In this document: one piece after another, positions 12,488 through 23,934 of the stretch
Layout: each line of letters starts with the position of its first letter
Numbering within the stretch: position 1 is the stretch's first letter
Assembly (NCBI RefSeq): GCF_028583425.1
Contig: NC_072791.1
Coordinates: 189,944,311 to 190,008,310 of the forward strand
DNA length: 64,000 nucleotides
Reading direction: 5' to 3'
DNA from: Eublepharis macularius
Taxonomy: Eukaryota > Chordata > Lepidosauria > Squamata > Eublepharidae
Made by a program: the position numbers and the translations under genes
Notes under the pieces: model-generated
Databases searched by the model: none
The model's input: the letters and a program-made list of their open reading frames with translations, nothing else
Told to the model about the DNA's origin: nothing

Positions 12488-12650
12488 CAAAAACAAAAAG
12501 AGTTTTGTGACACCTTAAAGATCTGCAAGTTTATTACAATAAATGTGTTAATCCTTAAGATGCTCCAAGACTCATTTTCTCTCTGTGTGTGCACGTGTGC
12601 ATGTGTCTTCTGGAACAGACTAACCTGGCTGTTCTACTGAGATTCAATAA
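12488..12650. repeat. Dispersed reptile repeat, class uncertain
   Basis: AGTTTTGTGACACCTTAAAG, then TGCAAGTTTATTACAATAAA and finally AACAGACTAACCTGGCTGTT match a repeat found widely in reptiles that carries the words 'caccttaaagactaacaagtttatt' in scattered form. Possibly Penelope-like. Confidence 0.45.
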
Positions 12651-12660
12651 TGCTGTAAAT

Positions 12661-12924
12661 AGGTAAAGGTAGTCCCTTATGTAAACACCAAGTCATGGGG
12701 GGATGTTGCATCATGACATTTTCTTGGCAGACTTTTTACAGGGTGGTTTGCCATTGCCTTCCCCAGTCATCTACACTTTACCCCCCGGAAACTGGGTACT
12801 CATTTTACCGACCTCGGAAGGATGGAAGGCTGAGTCAACCTTGATCCATCAGGATCAAACTCAGGTCGTGAGCAGAGCTTGGGTTGCAGTACTGCGGCTT
12901 TCTACTCTGCGCCACGGGGCTCTT
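12661..12924 (-). mobile_element. tRNA-derived SINE, minus orientation
   Basis: Contains GGTGGTTTGCCATTGCCTTC, TTTACCGACCTCGGAAGGAT and the closing GCGCCACGGGGCTC. The reverse complement begins with a tRNA-like GAGCCCCGTGGCGCAGAGT, so the promoter end lies at the right. Confidence 0.7.
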
Positions 12925-12963
12925 ACCAATGCTGTAATTAGTAAGCATTAAAAAGCATGCGCT

Positions 12964-12995
12964 TGGATCCTGCATAGATTGGATCCTGCATAGAT
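12964..12995 (+). repeat. 16-bp tandem duplication
   Basis: TGGATCCTGCATAGAT occurs twice head to tail at 12964-12979 and 12980-12995 with no mismatch, which suggests a recent slippage event. Confidence 0.9.
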
Positions 12996-13288
12996 TTCCA
13001 CAGGTGCAAGGGGGGAGGTGATTTTTGCTGATTCCTTCCTCACGCAGCAGCTCAATGCTTCCCCCGAAAGCTATTTCTGGAGGATGGAGACACCCAGGAA
13101 TAGCTTGGGGAAAATTGGAGGTGTCCTGCAGTGGGGGGGGGGGTAGCAGAAATTTCCCCCCTCCCCCACTCCTTGGGCCCATATAAATCCAAGCAGGAGT
13201 CAAGCCAACAGCATTCAGCTCTGATTCTTTAAATATAATTGCAGGTGCAACCTATGCAGGGCTTGGGCATAAAAGTCAGCAGTGCATA

Positions 13289-13545
13289 CAGGGCTTTTTT
13301 CTGGGAAAAGAGGTGGTGGAACTCAGTGGGTTGCCCTTGGAGAAAATGGTCACATGGCTGGTGACCCTGCCTCCTGATCTCCAGACAGAGGGGAGTTTAG
13401 ATTGCACTCCATGCTGCAGCAGTGTAGAAGGCAATCTAAACTCCCCTCTGTCTGGAGATCAGGGGGCGGGGCCACCAGCCATGTGACCATTTTCAAGAGG
13501 TTCCAGAACTCTGTTCCACCGCGTTCCAGCTGAAAAAAAGCCCTG
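13289..13545. mobile_element. Palindromic hAT MITE, copy A
   Basis: Runs from CAGGGCTTTTTTCTGGG to AAAAAAAGCCCTG, flanked by the exact 8-bp duplication AGTGCATA at 13281-13288 and 13546-13553. Nearly the whole 257 bp folds on itself: the two arms carry CTCCCCTCTGTCTGGAGATC and its complement around a 40-bp centre. No transposase frame. Confidence 0.92.
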
Positions 13546-13790
13546 AGTGCATACATATATGTTAAGCCAGGTCATTGGAAGTCAAACTTAGCAAACAGTC
13601 ATGGGCATGGCATTGTTTTCAGGGTTCTGTGAAGTTGTTAATGATTTTGGAAAAGGCATGGGATTTTGAATGCTAAGCATGTGCACATTGAAAAATATGA
13701 TAGGCTTGGAAAGTACCAAGCCTAGCTGATTCCCACAGATGGGATATTAACCAGAAAACTTCCAGATATTGTTAGGATTGAGTTGGCCAA

Positions 13791-13832
13791 GAAGGTCTTC
13801 ATGGACCTTCTTGAAGGTCCATGAAGACCTTC
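13791..13832. repeat. Perfect 20-bp inverted repeat with 2-bp spacer
   Basis: GAAGGTCTTCATGGACCTTC at 13791-13810 and its exact reverse complement at 13813-13832 are separated only by TT. It is not part of any transposon I recognise. Confidence 0.95.
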
Positions 13833-13901
13833 ATGAAGGTGCTTCAGTCTTACCTGGTGGATGCACAAGGATTCGCCTTGGGCTAGTAGTTGTTGCTTAG
13901 C

Positions 13902-14124
13902 TAGGGTTGCCAGGCCCCCTTACCAAATCTGACTGCTGCAACACGCAGGAGCACTCCCAGGATGGTGCGATGATGTCAGTCCCAGGAGTGACATTGTCAT
14001 ACTGCCCCAGGAGCGCACCTGTGAGGCCAATTCCCATCCCTCCTCCCCGCCAGCCAGGAGAGTGGTGGTGGTAGGGGAAATCAGAGTTCAGATTCACCCC
14101 CCACCAGGAGACCTGAGATCCCTA
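13902..14124. mobile_element. hAT-type non-autonomous transposon, TAGGGTT termini
   Basis: Opens TAGGGTTGCC and closes GAGATCCCTA, flanked by the exact 8-bp duplication TGCTTAGC at 13894-13901 and 14125-14132. It is 223 bp, non-coding, and holds the dyad core at 13971-13999. Confidence 0.88.
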
Positions 14125-14132
14125 TGCTTAGC

Positions 14133-16430
14133 ACAGTGTTCTTATGGCCTGCTAGGATAACAATAGAGCAATTGTGACTTGGGTTCTTTTCAGATAATTT
14201 TTTTAAAAGAAACGAATAGACCAGTGCAGGGATTGGACTCAACACACTCCTTATATGGGGGATAATATGCCATTGTAAAGGAAAGCCAACTTTGCAGCTT
14301 ATTGCGTAAAATTATTCATACTCCCCCCCCCTCGCCTCATTTTAACCATATGATTTAGTTGTATAAAATCTACCCTCTATGGCTGTGCCAATTACATTAG
14401 GTGGTAAACACAATTTATTTTATGTTTGAGTAAGTGATTAGATTCAGTTTTATATATGGACTTTTTAAAAATGGATCTTTTCTCTTCTTCTTCTTCTTCC
14501 TATAGCATTCTCCTGCCCAGATACCCAGAACACGTTGGCAAAAAAAGCAAAGAGAGGCTGTCTCAATTGACTTCCCTTCTTCACTGCAGCTCCTGATGCC
14601 ACGGTGCTTTTTTTTTTTTTAGGAGGGTCTCCTGACCTCCCACAAAAGATTTGGGGGCTGTACAGTGGAGAGGGACAGCTGTGGAAGACGGGAACAAACC
14701 CCGCTCGTACAATTTGTATCTGCGCCTTATCCAAGTGGATACCAATCCTCTGCTCCTAAAGAACACTTCTGTTGACATGTTCCAGCTTGATGTGCCAGAA
14801 GAATGGCCAAAATGTCCAAAGACAAATGAAAGACTACCTGTGAGAGGGTGCTACTGAAAAACGACTGGAGGCATAATCTCAGTTTAACATGGACTGTCTC
14901 AGAGAGCAAACAGCCATTCCATGAATCTCTCTTAATCTTTAGCTTTATAAAGCATACACACAACAATGACCCATCATTTGTTTTGTGACCTTGATTTTGC
15001 TTACACAAGAGACAGAAACCAACCTGAGTTAAAAACTAACTAAATGTTTATATGAAGCTCACTGTTTAGTCCATGATGCCAGCCCACCTAATTGCACCAC
15101 ATGCCCCTTTCCAACTTGTTTATCACATGTGCCTTATTATATATTCTAGTCACATGTAACTTATACACGTTTTCAGCAAAGACTGCAGAGTTGCGAAAAC
15201 AAGCAGAGATGTACAGACCTTCTAAACACATGCACATACTACACAAGCCTCATGCATGGACAGCTGCCAAAATGGGAGATGAGAGACTCTGGTCAAAGTG
15301 TAAATACATCAACAACAGAAGGTTAACCAAGCACAGAATTGCAGGCCCAGAAAAAGGAAATCAGTTGAGCTTGAAGGACCACACCTTCCAAAATAGCCAA
15401 TCTGACGTCTGATACTCCAGTGATTCCCGCATATCTTGCAATCCAGCCATAGGGGACACACTGCTCTACATCGGATGAATCAGACAGTAAACATTTACTG
15501 GGGTCATTTCATCATTGGGAAATAATAAGAAGGAATACAGCTTACTGGAGAGTTGCTACAAAGACTCATATGATCCTGCACGTTTACAGGCTGTTTTATC
15601 TTTCCCTTTTGTCTGATGAGGAGTTGCCTTGTGAAATCCAGACACTATGACATCTATTGTAGTCAATTCCAGTAAGCCTGTTAAGACTGAAAAGAAAAAT
15701 TACACTGGGTAAGTCATCGACACCCTTATCTTAGGTAATATGTGTCCAGGTGTGTTTGTCTGATACATCAGTGTAATACAATGCAGCTGAAGAATAATAA
15801 TGCTATTGTCTGTGATATCACTTTGGACCAGACGTAGACCTATCTGGTGTCACCTTGGTCTAGATGACCCACCCTAAGTGCAGAAGGATGAGTCCAATGA
15901 CAAGTGATTATTTTTGTTTGTTCTGATGTGCTGGATTTTCTTTTTGTAACTGTATTGACCTGCATTTTTATGCAGTCAGTTTCCATTCCATTTGCAATTA
16001 TGATTGGGAAAAGATGCAATCAGAAACCCTTCAGTTTTTTGCATCTCACTTTAATTTACATGTAGATTGAAACATGGCCCTTTAATCAAGATGATGGGAC
16101 AAAAAAAATTACAATAATTATTTTAAAAAGAGGCGGTCTAAAGCAAGGTCCATCTAATAAATGTGATTCTTTTTGCTAAGCTTAGGAGAGCGGTGGCAGC
16201 AATTGATTAAGTAATGAGTGCCGGTTTGGGAAATGATAAAACGATCTATTGATTAATTTGCTGTCACAGACTGGAACTGTGGGGTTTAAATGAAAATTTA
16301 ATTTAAGATGTCCCATTAAGGGGTTTTCAGGGCTGGGAAATTTGTTTACCCCAAGTTATGAGCAAGTCTTTGTTTTAGGCAATGGAAGAAATGTAAAGAA
16401 ACAACTCTTATCAAATACATAGTTGCTTTG
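14133..16430. other. No gene; part may be a conserved non-coding block
   Basis: Within 15950-16330 the sequence is AT-rich, free of recognisable repeats and full of TAAT/ATTA words (homeodomain-type sites), which is how deeply conserved enhancers often look. This is an impression only. A C/T-rich piece at 14565-14690 resembles one at 16585-16680 (TCACTGYAGCYCCTGA), hinting at a dispersed repeat I cannot name. Confidence 0.3.
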
Positions 16431-17010
16431 GTATCCATTAGGCCACCACTTTCATCAAGTAATTCCCCAAGCCGAATACTCCCAAATACTCCCGAATATT
16501 ATACTTTCCTGCATATTTATCATATTGCCTGTGGACTGGATCCTATAGGCGCTCTGCTGATGGAAGAGGTAGGACGGGCACTCGCATCCAGTTCCCTTCC
16601 TCACTGTAGCCCCCTGACCTGCACAGCATTTTTTGTCCTTGGCAATGGCTTTTTTGTCTTCGGCCTTTCCAGGGATCACAGGGAAATGGTGAGGAAAGGC
16701 ATTGCTGGGGAAATGATAACCTCATTCTGCTTTATGTATGAAAATATTGTAGGGTTCACTTTGTGTACAATCTGACCAATGTTAAGAACTTTCAAGTCTC
16801 ACTGATTTCAGTAGAGAGATTTAATTTTCCCAGTAAAATCAGTGGGGTTTAACTTGAAATGGATGCCATCTTTTAATCCATTACTTGGTTCAAAAGTAAA
16901 GTGGTTAAGTAACTATAAATCTATAACTAACTGGCAGCTTTAAAATACACTTTTTACATGAATGTGGTGAAGATAACATTTTAAAAAACAGCCACAGCCC
17001 TACATGGAAT

Positions 17011-17162
17011 GTGAGGTTCATGACTATTAGCTGTGGACCAGTTTGCCTCAGCCCACATGATCTGAATGTGACATGAGGCATTGATGGGTGGGGCTGAGGT
17101 GTCTCAGCCAATCCAAATGGAGTCAGCAAGGGATGTGTCTAGCTGCCCCTTTGAGCTACAGT
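17011..17162. mobile_element. Possible insertion bounded by 12-bp direct repeats
   Basis: CCTACATGGAAT occurs at about 16999-17010 and again at 17163-17174, bracketing about 152 bp. The interior has no tail or terminal repeats I recognise, so the class is unknown. Confidence 0.35.
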
Positions 17163-17174
17163 CCTACATGGAAT

Positions 17175-17823
17175 TATGCATCATACTTTGTGCTTGACAT
17201 TAGAAGTATTCTACCCTTTTGGTTACCTCAAGGATTTATTGAGCCCGTGCTCATCCGTACCTCATCTAATATCAGATTTAATGAGTAAAGATTCAGTAAA
17301 GACAAGTCAGGAAATTAAAGGTAAACACATCCTTAAGTCTGCTCATGTGCTCAGAAAAAAACCTTTCAGAAATTGTATTCTGGGTCTGTTTACACCACAA
17401 GTCAAATTCCAGTGTACCTTGGGGTAGAAAAATGTCCCGCAAAAAACCGTTTGTGCTGGCAGAAGCCATTGGGTTCCATAATACCTACATACACAGAGAT
17501 TGAAAACACACTTTTACATAAGGCAGAAAATGTCTAACATTAATAACTGCTAATGTTGTTGTGTATCTGGGGCAGTGGCAGCTGGGTCCCAATGGGATTG
17601 ATCCCTTGGTAGGTGAAGCCAGAGTCAACAGTAGGCGGAACCCATGCTTTCTGGTTTTGCCCTCCTCCCTTGCAACACAGCAGCAGATGACAACTGCATT
17701 TAGAAAATATTCTAGAAGCATTTCTCCTATTGTACAAAAGTAGGACACCAATCTCTATGCAGTGCCAACTGAATGCAATCTCTCCTTTTGCCAATGTGTT
17801 TAACTGCAGAGATACCCAATATA
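17175..17823. other. No recognisable feature
   Basis: Overlapping frames on both strands but no family resemblance. Nothing to annotate with confidence. Confidence 0.4.
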
Positions 17824-18026
17824 GGGCCGTTTCCACAAGGCTTACCTGAAGCTAGGCCATGGCGCAACGTTGTGGATCATGCCGGGGAAAACACGAAATA
17901 TCGTGTTTTCTCACGCGAGTTTTGCGTGACGTCGCACAAAACTCGCTTGAGAAAACGCGATATTTCACGTTTTCCCCGGCATGATCCGCAATGTTGCGCC
18001 ATGGCCCGGCTGTGCGGAAACGGCCC
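17824..18026. mobile_element. Palindromic CpG-rich MITE, GGGCCGTTTCC termini
   Basis: Starts GGGCCGTTTCCACAAGG and ends TGTGCGGAAACGGCCC. Inside, GCCGGGGAAAACACGAAATA and its complement flank a centre containing TGACGTCGCAC. The 203 bp form one long hairpin and hold many CpGs, which argues for fairly recent insertion. No target duplication was found. Confidence 0.75.
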
Positions 18027-18039
18027 AGGAGATAGTGTA

Positions 18040-18175
18040 GGTGGGTAGCAGAATTGGTCTGCAGTAGAACAGCAGGATTTGAGTCCAATGCCACCTTAGC
18101 GACCAACAAGATTTTCAGTGTGTAAGCTTTTGGGAGTCAGAGCTCCCTTCAGATACAACTAGGAATGTAGATCCC
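18040..18175 (-). repeat. Dispersed reptile repeat, class uncertain
   Basis: On the minus strand it reads as the familiar 'gctctgactcccaaaagctta ... ccactggactcaaatcctgctgttctactgcag' repeat in broken form. It belongs with similar pieces at 47880-48313 and 60880-60990; possibly Penelope-like. Confidence 0.5.
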
Positions 18176-18189
18176 TGAGCCTTTATATC

Positions 18190-18870
18190 CCAGCCAAAAG
18201 GTGGGGTGAGACAGCCTGACACATACTCCCCTTTCCTAAAATCTAACCACTACGCAACACTCTAGCCAAAAGAGTAAGTTTTATGAGACAAAGGATACCA
18301 GCACTGCAGATCTCAATTTGATGGGCTCTCCCCTAGTTTAGGAGTCCATTTTTCTGCATTGGAAAGCAACAGAAAGCAAGGAGGCCTTTGTCACCAGTAG
18401 AAATCAAAGATGTTCCCCTCAGCACTGAGTAATTAATTACATACAACCAGTCCAAACCATTTCTTTCAGGAGCTAATATTTTTCAGACATTCTGGTAACA
18501 AAATAAATGGGAGCATTCAAAGTACTCTTAATTTAACACTAGTGGTGCGATCCTATGCATGTTTTAACAAGATATAAGCCCTTCTATGTTTGATATAATT
18601 CACTATCAAGCATGTATAGGGCTGCATTCTCAAAGAAGCCTGGGAGAAAAGAATGATATAAGTTGCTTCGAGCCTCCATTGGGGAGGAATGTGAGGTAAA
18701 AAAGAAATATGCAAGTAATTAAGAAACTAAGCAAGTAAGTAAATGATTTTTTGCAAGGAAGTTATTGGGAAGAAATAAAAGTCTAGTCGTTTTCCTTAAA
18801 TACATATTTTATTCAACACATTACTGAAAAAGTTACCTCCATAACCCTTCGGGTTTAGTTTCTCAAATAG
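18190..18870. other. No gene; possible LINE 3' tail at 18600-18720
   Basis: TTGCTTCGAGCCTCCATTGG, then GGAGGAATGTGAGGTAAAAA resembles the end of an L2-like LINE 3' untranslated region. The rest is unrecognised. Confidence 0.35.
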
Positions 18871-19740
18871 GCTTTCCAGGTGTCCAGTTTTAACCCAGAC
18901 AGACCAGTATTTTGGGAGACTGTCTGGGGGAAATTTCCCCCCAAAACCAGACGACTAAACCCTCCTCTTTCCCCCTTTCCCCCTTCTCTCTGGCTGTATG
19001 GCATGGCCCAGAAGAGCAGCCAGCAGCCCAGGTGCCCGGGCAACCTCATGAAGCTGCACTAGGGTTGCCAGGCACCCTTACCCTCCTGGCAGAAGTGGTG
19101 GACCTGGCACTCACTTTCTTTTTGCTCTTCACACACACACTCCTGGACTTGCACGGTGATTTCATCACGCAGGTCCGGGAGTACGCGCATGCTTTGCACC
19201 AAGCCTATTTTGGCCCACAATGTGCCCCATTTGGCTTGTTGGGGACCCAAATCGGCCCCATGCGAACCATGGGAGCACTTCCACCAGCCTGGTGAGTGGT
19301 TGCAGGGAGGGCAGAGGGTGGGAGAGGGGGATCCTGCGCCCCCACCATGGGAATGGGTCTATACCATGCGGCTCTCTGCCCAGGACAGCCAGCAGCCCCG
19401 GTGGCCTCCTGCAGTTGCTCGCACAGCCCAGCAGCCTGAGAGCCCTGGCAGCTTCCTGTGGCTGCGTGTCTGCGCCCAGGAGCAGCCAACTGCTTGGGTG
19501 GTCTCCTGCAACTGCACAGCACCACCAAAGAGTGGCATCTGGAACTGGGGGATGGCGTGATGCGTCACTTCCTGCAGTGACATCATCATGCCATTCCTGG
19601 AGCACGTGTGTGCTGCAATCACACAATTGTTTACAAAAAGTTAAGTTCCCTCTCCTATCTCTCTCCGGGGTCTGCTATTAGTCCAGACCCCATCTGGCAA
19701 CCCTAGCCAGGGGAAAAAACTGAAGGACAGTATTTCCCCC
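18871..19740. mobile_element. Nested hAT-type elements
   Basis: An outer piece begins CCAGGTGTCCAGTTTTAACC, like the start of the 23463-23934 element. At 19060 a second element opens TAGGGTTGCC; a GGCAACCCTA end lies at 19697-19706. No matching 8-bp duplication was found at these limits, so more than one event or later loss is likely. The interior is GC-rich and non-coding, with the dyad core at 19561-19588. Confidence 0.55.
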
Positions 19741-20632
19741 CTCAGAAACTTGGTGTTTTTTCATTTGGCAGTAGCAAGATTTCATTGTGACACTCCATTC
19801 CCCCTCTTATGAATAGAAAACAGCTGTCTTCTTTTGGCTTAGAAGGGGGCATGACTAAATATCCTGAATGAAATGGGCATATGTAAAATTTTAAAAATCC
19901 TAGATCCATTCTACGTACAGACCTGATTCTGAATGTGGCAGGTGCAGGCTTTAAAGAGAAAGTACACTAGTTCATTGCATATTTGCTAGCCATGCCATTT
20001 CTCCATCGGAGAGAGTCTCTGATTGGTCAATTTTTTCTTCCCATCCCTCCTCGTTGGGAAAGAAGAAAGGTTTACAGGCCTGGTCGATGGATTCCTATAG
20101 GAACTCAGAGGAAACAATACCATGACCCAAGGAACTGGTGTGGGTGGGCCTAGTTTTAAAGGGAAAGAAAAGCTGAGTAGGAAGAGAGGGGGACTTTCTT
20201 GTTTTCAGTGTTAAGTCGTGAAAAGTCAGAGACTTGCTTAGCAGATAACTTACCACCCCTGTGTGGGCTGTCTGGCAAGGACAGTGAGGAGGCAGGCTGG
20301 AGGGAGCTGGGGATAGCTTAAGTTGATGGGGCACTACCAGCCTCCACTAACTTGGGGTACTTGATCTACACCCAAAATACATGTGTCTCGGTGGTGAGGT
20401 AAATGTTCTCCAGGCTATTAGGAAAGTTGAATGTCTCATGGGGAATTAAAATGCTTCCCTGGATCACTGCATACTGAGGATGGGGGGAGAATTCATGTTA
20501 GTTTTATATCCCAATATGTTTTAGGGCTCAGGTAACAAAGCATCCTAACGGCAAAATCAATAGATTCCTGATGTTGTTTTATTCTCTAGGTGCCTTTTGA
20601 TTACAGGAAGAAAAAGATAAATGGTATGTGGC
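19741..20632. other. No recognisable feature
   Basis: Mixed composition. No repeat I can name and no supported reading frame. Confidence 0.35.
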
Positions 20633-21530
20633 TGTAGTAGGTTTGCCAGGTCCTCTGGGACTCAAACCAGGAGATGGGGTGTAAGAGTGTATGGGCGGGG
20701 ATGTAGCGTGGGTTAGGGGGCCCTGGGGCAGGAGGTGGCACCCCTGCCCCGCGTGCGCTCTGGGTCGTCCGCGATGACATCACTTCCATGGCATCATCGT
20801 GCAGGGGTGTACCCTGCCCCCGCCCCCCCAGAGTGCTCCTGCGGTTCAGGCCGCTCACCTCACTGCCCCTTACCTCTTCGCCGCAGCTGTCTGTGCCTCC
20901 GCTGGGCACCGAGCTGATGGCGGCGGCGCGAGTGGCTGCAGTGAAGAGGTAAGGGGTGGGGGAGGCCAGCAGCCCAAACCATGGGAGTGGGGAGGATGGG
21001 GAGATGATCTGGGAGGTGGGCTGCCTGCTGTGCCACTGGGGCACCCGTCTTGCTGGGTGCTGAGCTGGCAGTGGCAACGGTGGCTGCTGCAGTGAAGGAG
21101 CGGGGAGGTGGGCCACAGGGGCACGCCCCCACCCCCCAGAGTGCTCCTGAAGTTTGGACCACTTGCCTCACCGCCCCTTAACCACTTCGTCACAGCTGTC
21201 CGTGCTACCAATGGGCGCTGAGCTGATGGGCGGTGCGGGTGGCTGCGGCGAAGAGGTGAGGGGTGGGAGAGGCAAGAAGCCCAAACCACAGGTGCGCTCT
21301 GGGTGGGAGTGGTGAGGCGGGCTGCCTGCTGTGCCGTCTACCATGCTACCAGGGTGCCTGGCTCGCTGGGCACCGAGCTGGCGGTGACAGTGCAGGCAAC
21401 TCCGGTGAAGGAACAGGGAGGCAGGCCAGGAATGCTCCTAGGGATGGGCCATGGATGTGGCGGCACCTCAAAATTTTGCGCCCGTGGCAGCTTCCCCCTG
21501 GCCCCCCCACACTACGCCACTGGGTAGGGA
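20633..21530. mobile_element. Composite GC-rich hAT-type elements
   Basis: A left end TAGGTTTGCCAGG (20633) belongs to the TAGGGTTGCC family. Within it, about 20700-21523 runs from GTAGCGTGGGTTAGGGGG to CACACTACGCCACTG, the ends of a different hAT-like family. Internal units of about 200 bp repeat in tandem and inverted form (CTTCGCCGCAGCTGTC, GCACCGAGCTG, CAGTGAAGAGG). The many frames of 100 or more codons on both strands come from GC content. Confidence 0.6.
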
Positions 21531-22626
21531 GAACTTACCATGTGTGCATGATCCAGAGGACTTCCTTGTCACGCTGGGGAATTTCATTATTCCCAATGTG
21601 ACAAGTAAGTTCTCCAGAGTGTGCTGTAGCAAGCTACAGAGTTCCCAGGCCCATTCTCCACTGGCCAGGTAAGCTGTGGGGGTAGGGGGAGGCTAGGAAT
21701 GGGGAATCCCCCACCCACCCTGAGGGACTGGGATCCTTGGCTGTACTTGGGGGATACTGTTTAGTAATGCACAGGTGACAATTTCCTAAGAGAAGAAAGT
21801 TCCAGAGCCTCTTCTCTGTTCTGCCAACAAAAATGCATCTGGGGTGGAAATTCCCCCATGATGACATTACCAAAGATGAGTAAAATGCCTTCCAGTGATT
21901 GCTACCCATAAATGGAAAAATAACTTAAAACATGCAAAAGCCACAAAATTAAAAGAGTGCTGGCAGTTTTTATAAACTTTTGTGAACTTACATTGAAGCT
22001 TTCTTTTGGTTTTATTTCTGAGAATGAGGCCTCAAGTAGGCATTTGATTTCTTTAAATGCATTTTTTCCCTGACTATTTGCATGTGATACTTTTAACTCT
22101 ACATGCAGTTTCCTTGGATGGCATAGAAAACAAAGTCATCAATCAATAAACACGCAGTCGAGTGGATGTTAGAACAGGATCAAATGAAACAATTCCACAG
22201 ACGCAGGCAGGAATAGAAAATCTAGCCCTTGAGACTGCAACCAGTGGTAACGATGGAAAAGTAGATCTTACAAGTCCACCTGCTGAATTATTTTTGAAAA
22301 AAAGAATGCTGTGGGGGCTGGCAGCTGCCAGAGAACCCAAGAGAGACAGCAAAGCATTCTGGCAGTCGTCTAGAGACAGGTGCTAACATTGCAGCCAAAT
22401 CAGAATTAATCAGAAGTGCCAAGAGAACTGCAAGAGAAGGGCTGAAATTCATATATAATTGGGTGCCACTGAGAGCCAACACTATCTCTGCTTTTAAAAT
22501 AAATGTATTCTGAAAATAATGGGATAACAATGAACCTCAGGCCAATGAGAGAAAAGGAGGGGCTAAGAGATGTCTCATGCTTCCGCTGTTTTGTATTTTT
22601 TTGCAACCAGTATTTTATTTTTTTCT
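21531..22626. other. No recognisable feature
   Basis: Unique-looking DNA. A 74-codon frame at 22162-22386 (+) has no family match or splice context that I can support. Confidence 0.4.
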
Positions 22627-22791
22627 CAGTTAAGAACATAAGAAGAGCTCTTCTGAATCATGCCCTTCTAGTCTAGCATCCTGTTTCACACAGTAGCCAA
22701 CCAGGGCCCCCTGGAACATTTATGAAGAGTAAAGCCTTCCCCTGATACTCTTACACTGATATTCAGTGGTTCACTGCTTCCAGATGTGGAG
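22627..22791 (-). mobile_element. CR1/L2-type LINE 3' end
   Basis: TTAAGAACATAAGAAGAGCT, then the phrases AGTCTAGCATCCTGTTTCAC and ACAGTAGCCAACCAG are the reverse complement of the LINE 3' tail also seen at 38340-39055. Confidence 0.75.
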
Positions 22792-23431
22792 GGCCAAATC
22801 CACACGCACTCACCATCCGCTTATCTTGCGCAGTGATGGCAGTTGGGTTCATTCCGCTACCATGCTGTGCATCATCACATTCACCCTCCCAGTGCGTCTT
22901 CGTGGCACAATCAGTTCTCCACATGCCACTGAGTAAAGCATTATAGTGGACAGTTCCCTCCTCCGTCGTCAGCGTTGACGGTGCACATCACTTCCCTTTA
23001 AAAAAAAAAAAGAAGTTAATTTTGTGCTATACCAATATTCTGACTTTTAAGAAATGGCAAGGTCTCCTCCCCCTCAACTTTGATTTGCCCATTTTTTGCT
23101 TGTCACAGACCACTTTCTAACAATTGGCTGGTTGTTATGGCAGGCAAATTTGAAAATAATTTGTCACATTAAAACATTCTCCGGAAACCCTGTTGCTCAC
23201 AAAGTAGGTTTTCTGGTATACCGACCTTTCTTTATTGTGCAAATGCACTATGAAAGCCCATTTTTTAAAAAAAAAGTGCTGGGCAAAAACAGATTTCCGC
23301 CATTATCACGTGGTATGGAAAGGAGGCGCAATTGTGGCGCAGTGATGGTGGGAAAGCGTGTGAGTATCTGCTTGAACAGCACCGCGGTTGCGAAAAAGGC
23401 ACAGAAACAAAAAGGAAGTGTGGATTCAGCC
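22792..23431. mobile_element. Non-autonomous DNA transposon, GGCTGAATCCACAC-type ends
   Basis: Left end GGCCAAATCCACACGCACTC and right end GGAAGTGTGGATTCAGCC are imperfect inverted repeats over about 15 bp. The 640-bp interior has no transposase. The termini resemble those of the palindrome at 41961-42126. It ends about 32 bp before the hAT element at 23463. Confidence 0.5.
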
Positions 23432-23462
23432 AAGGTTCCCTTTGGTCATCATGGCTAGTAGC

Positions 23463-23934
23463 TAGTGTTGCCAAGTGTCCAGTTTTCACCCAGACAGTCT
23501 GGTATCTTGCGATCAAAATTCTGTACATCTGGGAGAGGGAGAAGAAGAGGATGAAGGGAAGGGAAAGACGAGGAAAGGAGGAGAGAACTGCAGCGAGAAA
23601 GCCGGCCCTCTCGCCACCACAGAACAGTCAGGAGTGGAATTGGCCCACGGGCCGAGCCCACAGCACACTCGCCTCTCCACTCCCCGTTGATCAGTACATC
23701 TCTGGGAGGGATGGGCTGGCCAGGCTGGCTCCCCACTGCCAGGCCCTGGCGATGCAGTCCCACCCCTGAGAGACTCAGGGGCTGCGGCCAGTGCAGGCTG
23801 CCACAATGATGTCACTTCTGGAAGGAGGGTCAGGACTCAGGAGCACATGCATGGGAGGACCTTAATAACAGTAAGTACCGAGAGGGCCCTTCTCCCAGAG
23901 TCCTGTTTTGGGGGGAGATCACCTGGCAATACTA
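23463..23934. mobile_element. hAT-type non-autonomous transposon
   Basis: Opens TAGTGTTGCC and closes GGCAATACTA, flanked by CTAGTAGC (23455-23462) and CTAGTAAC (23935-23942), a 7/8 match that fits an aged 8-bp duplication. It is 472 bp and non-coding, with a dyad half at 23808-23825. Confidence 0.75.
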
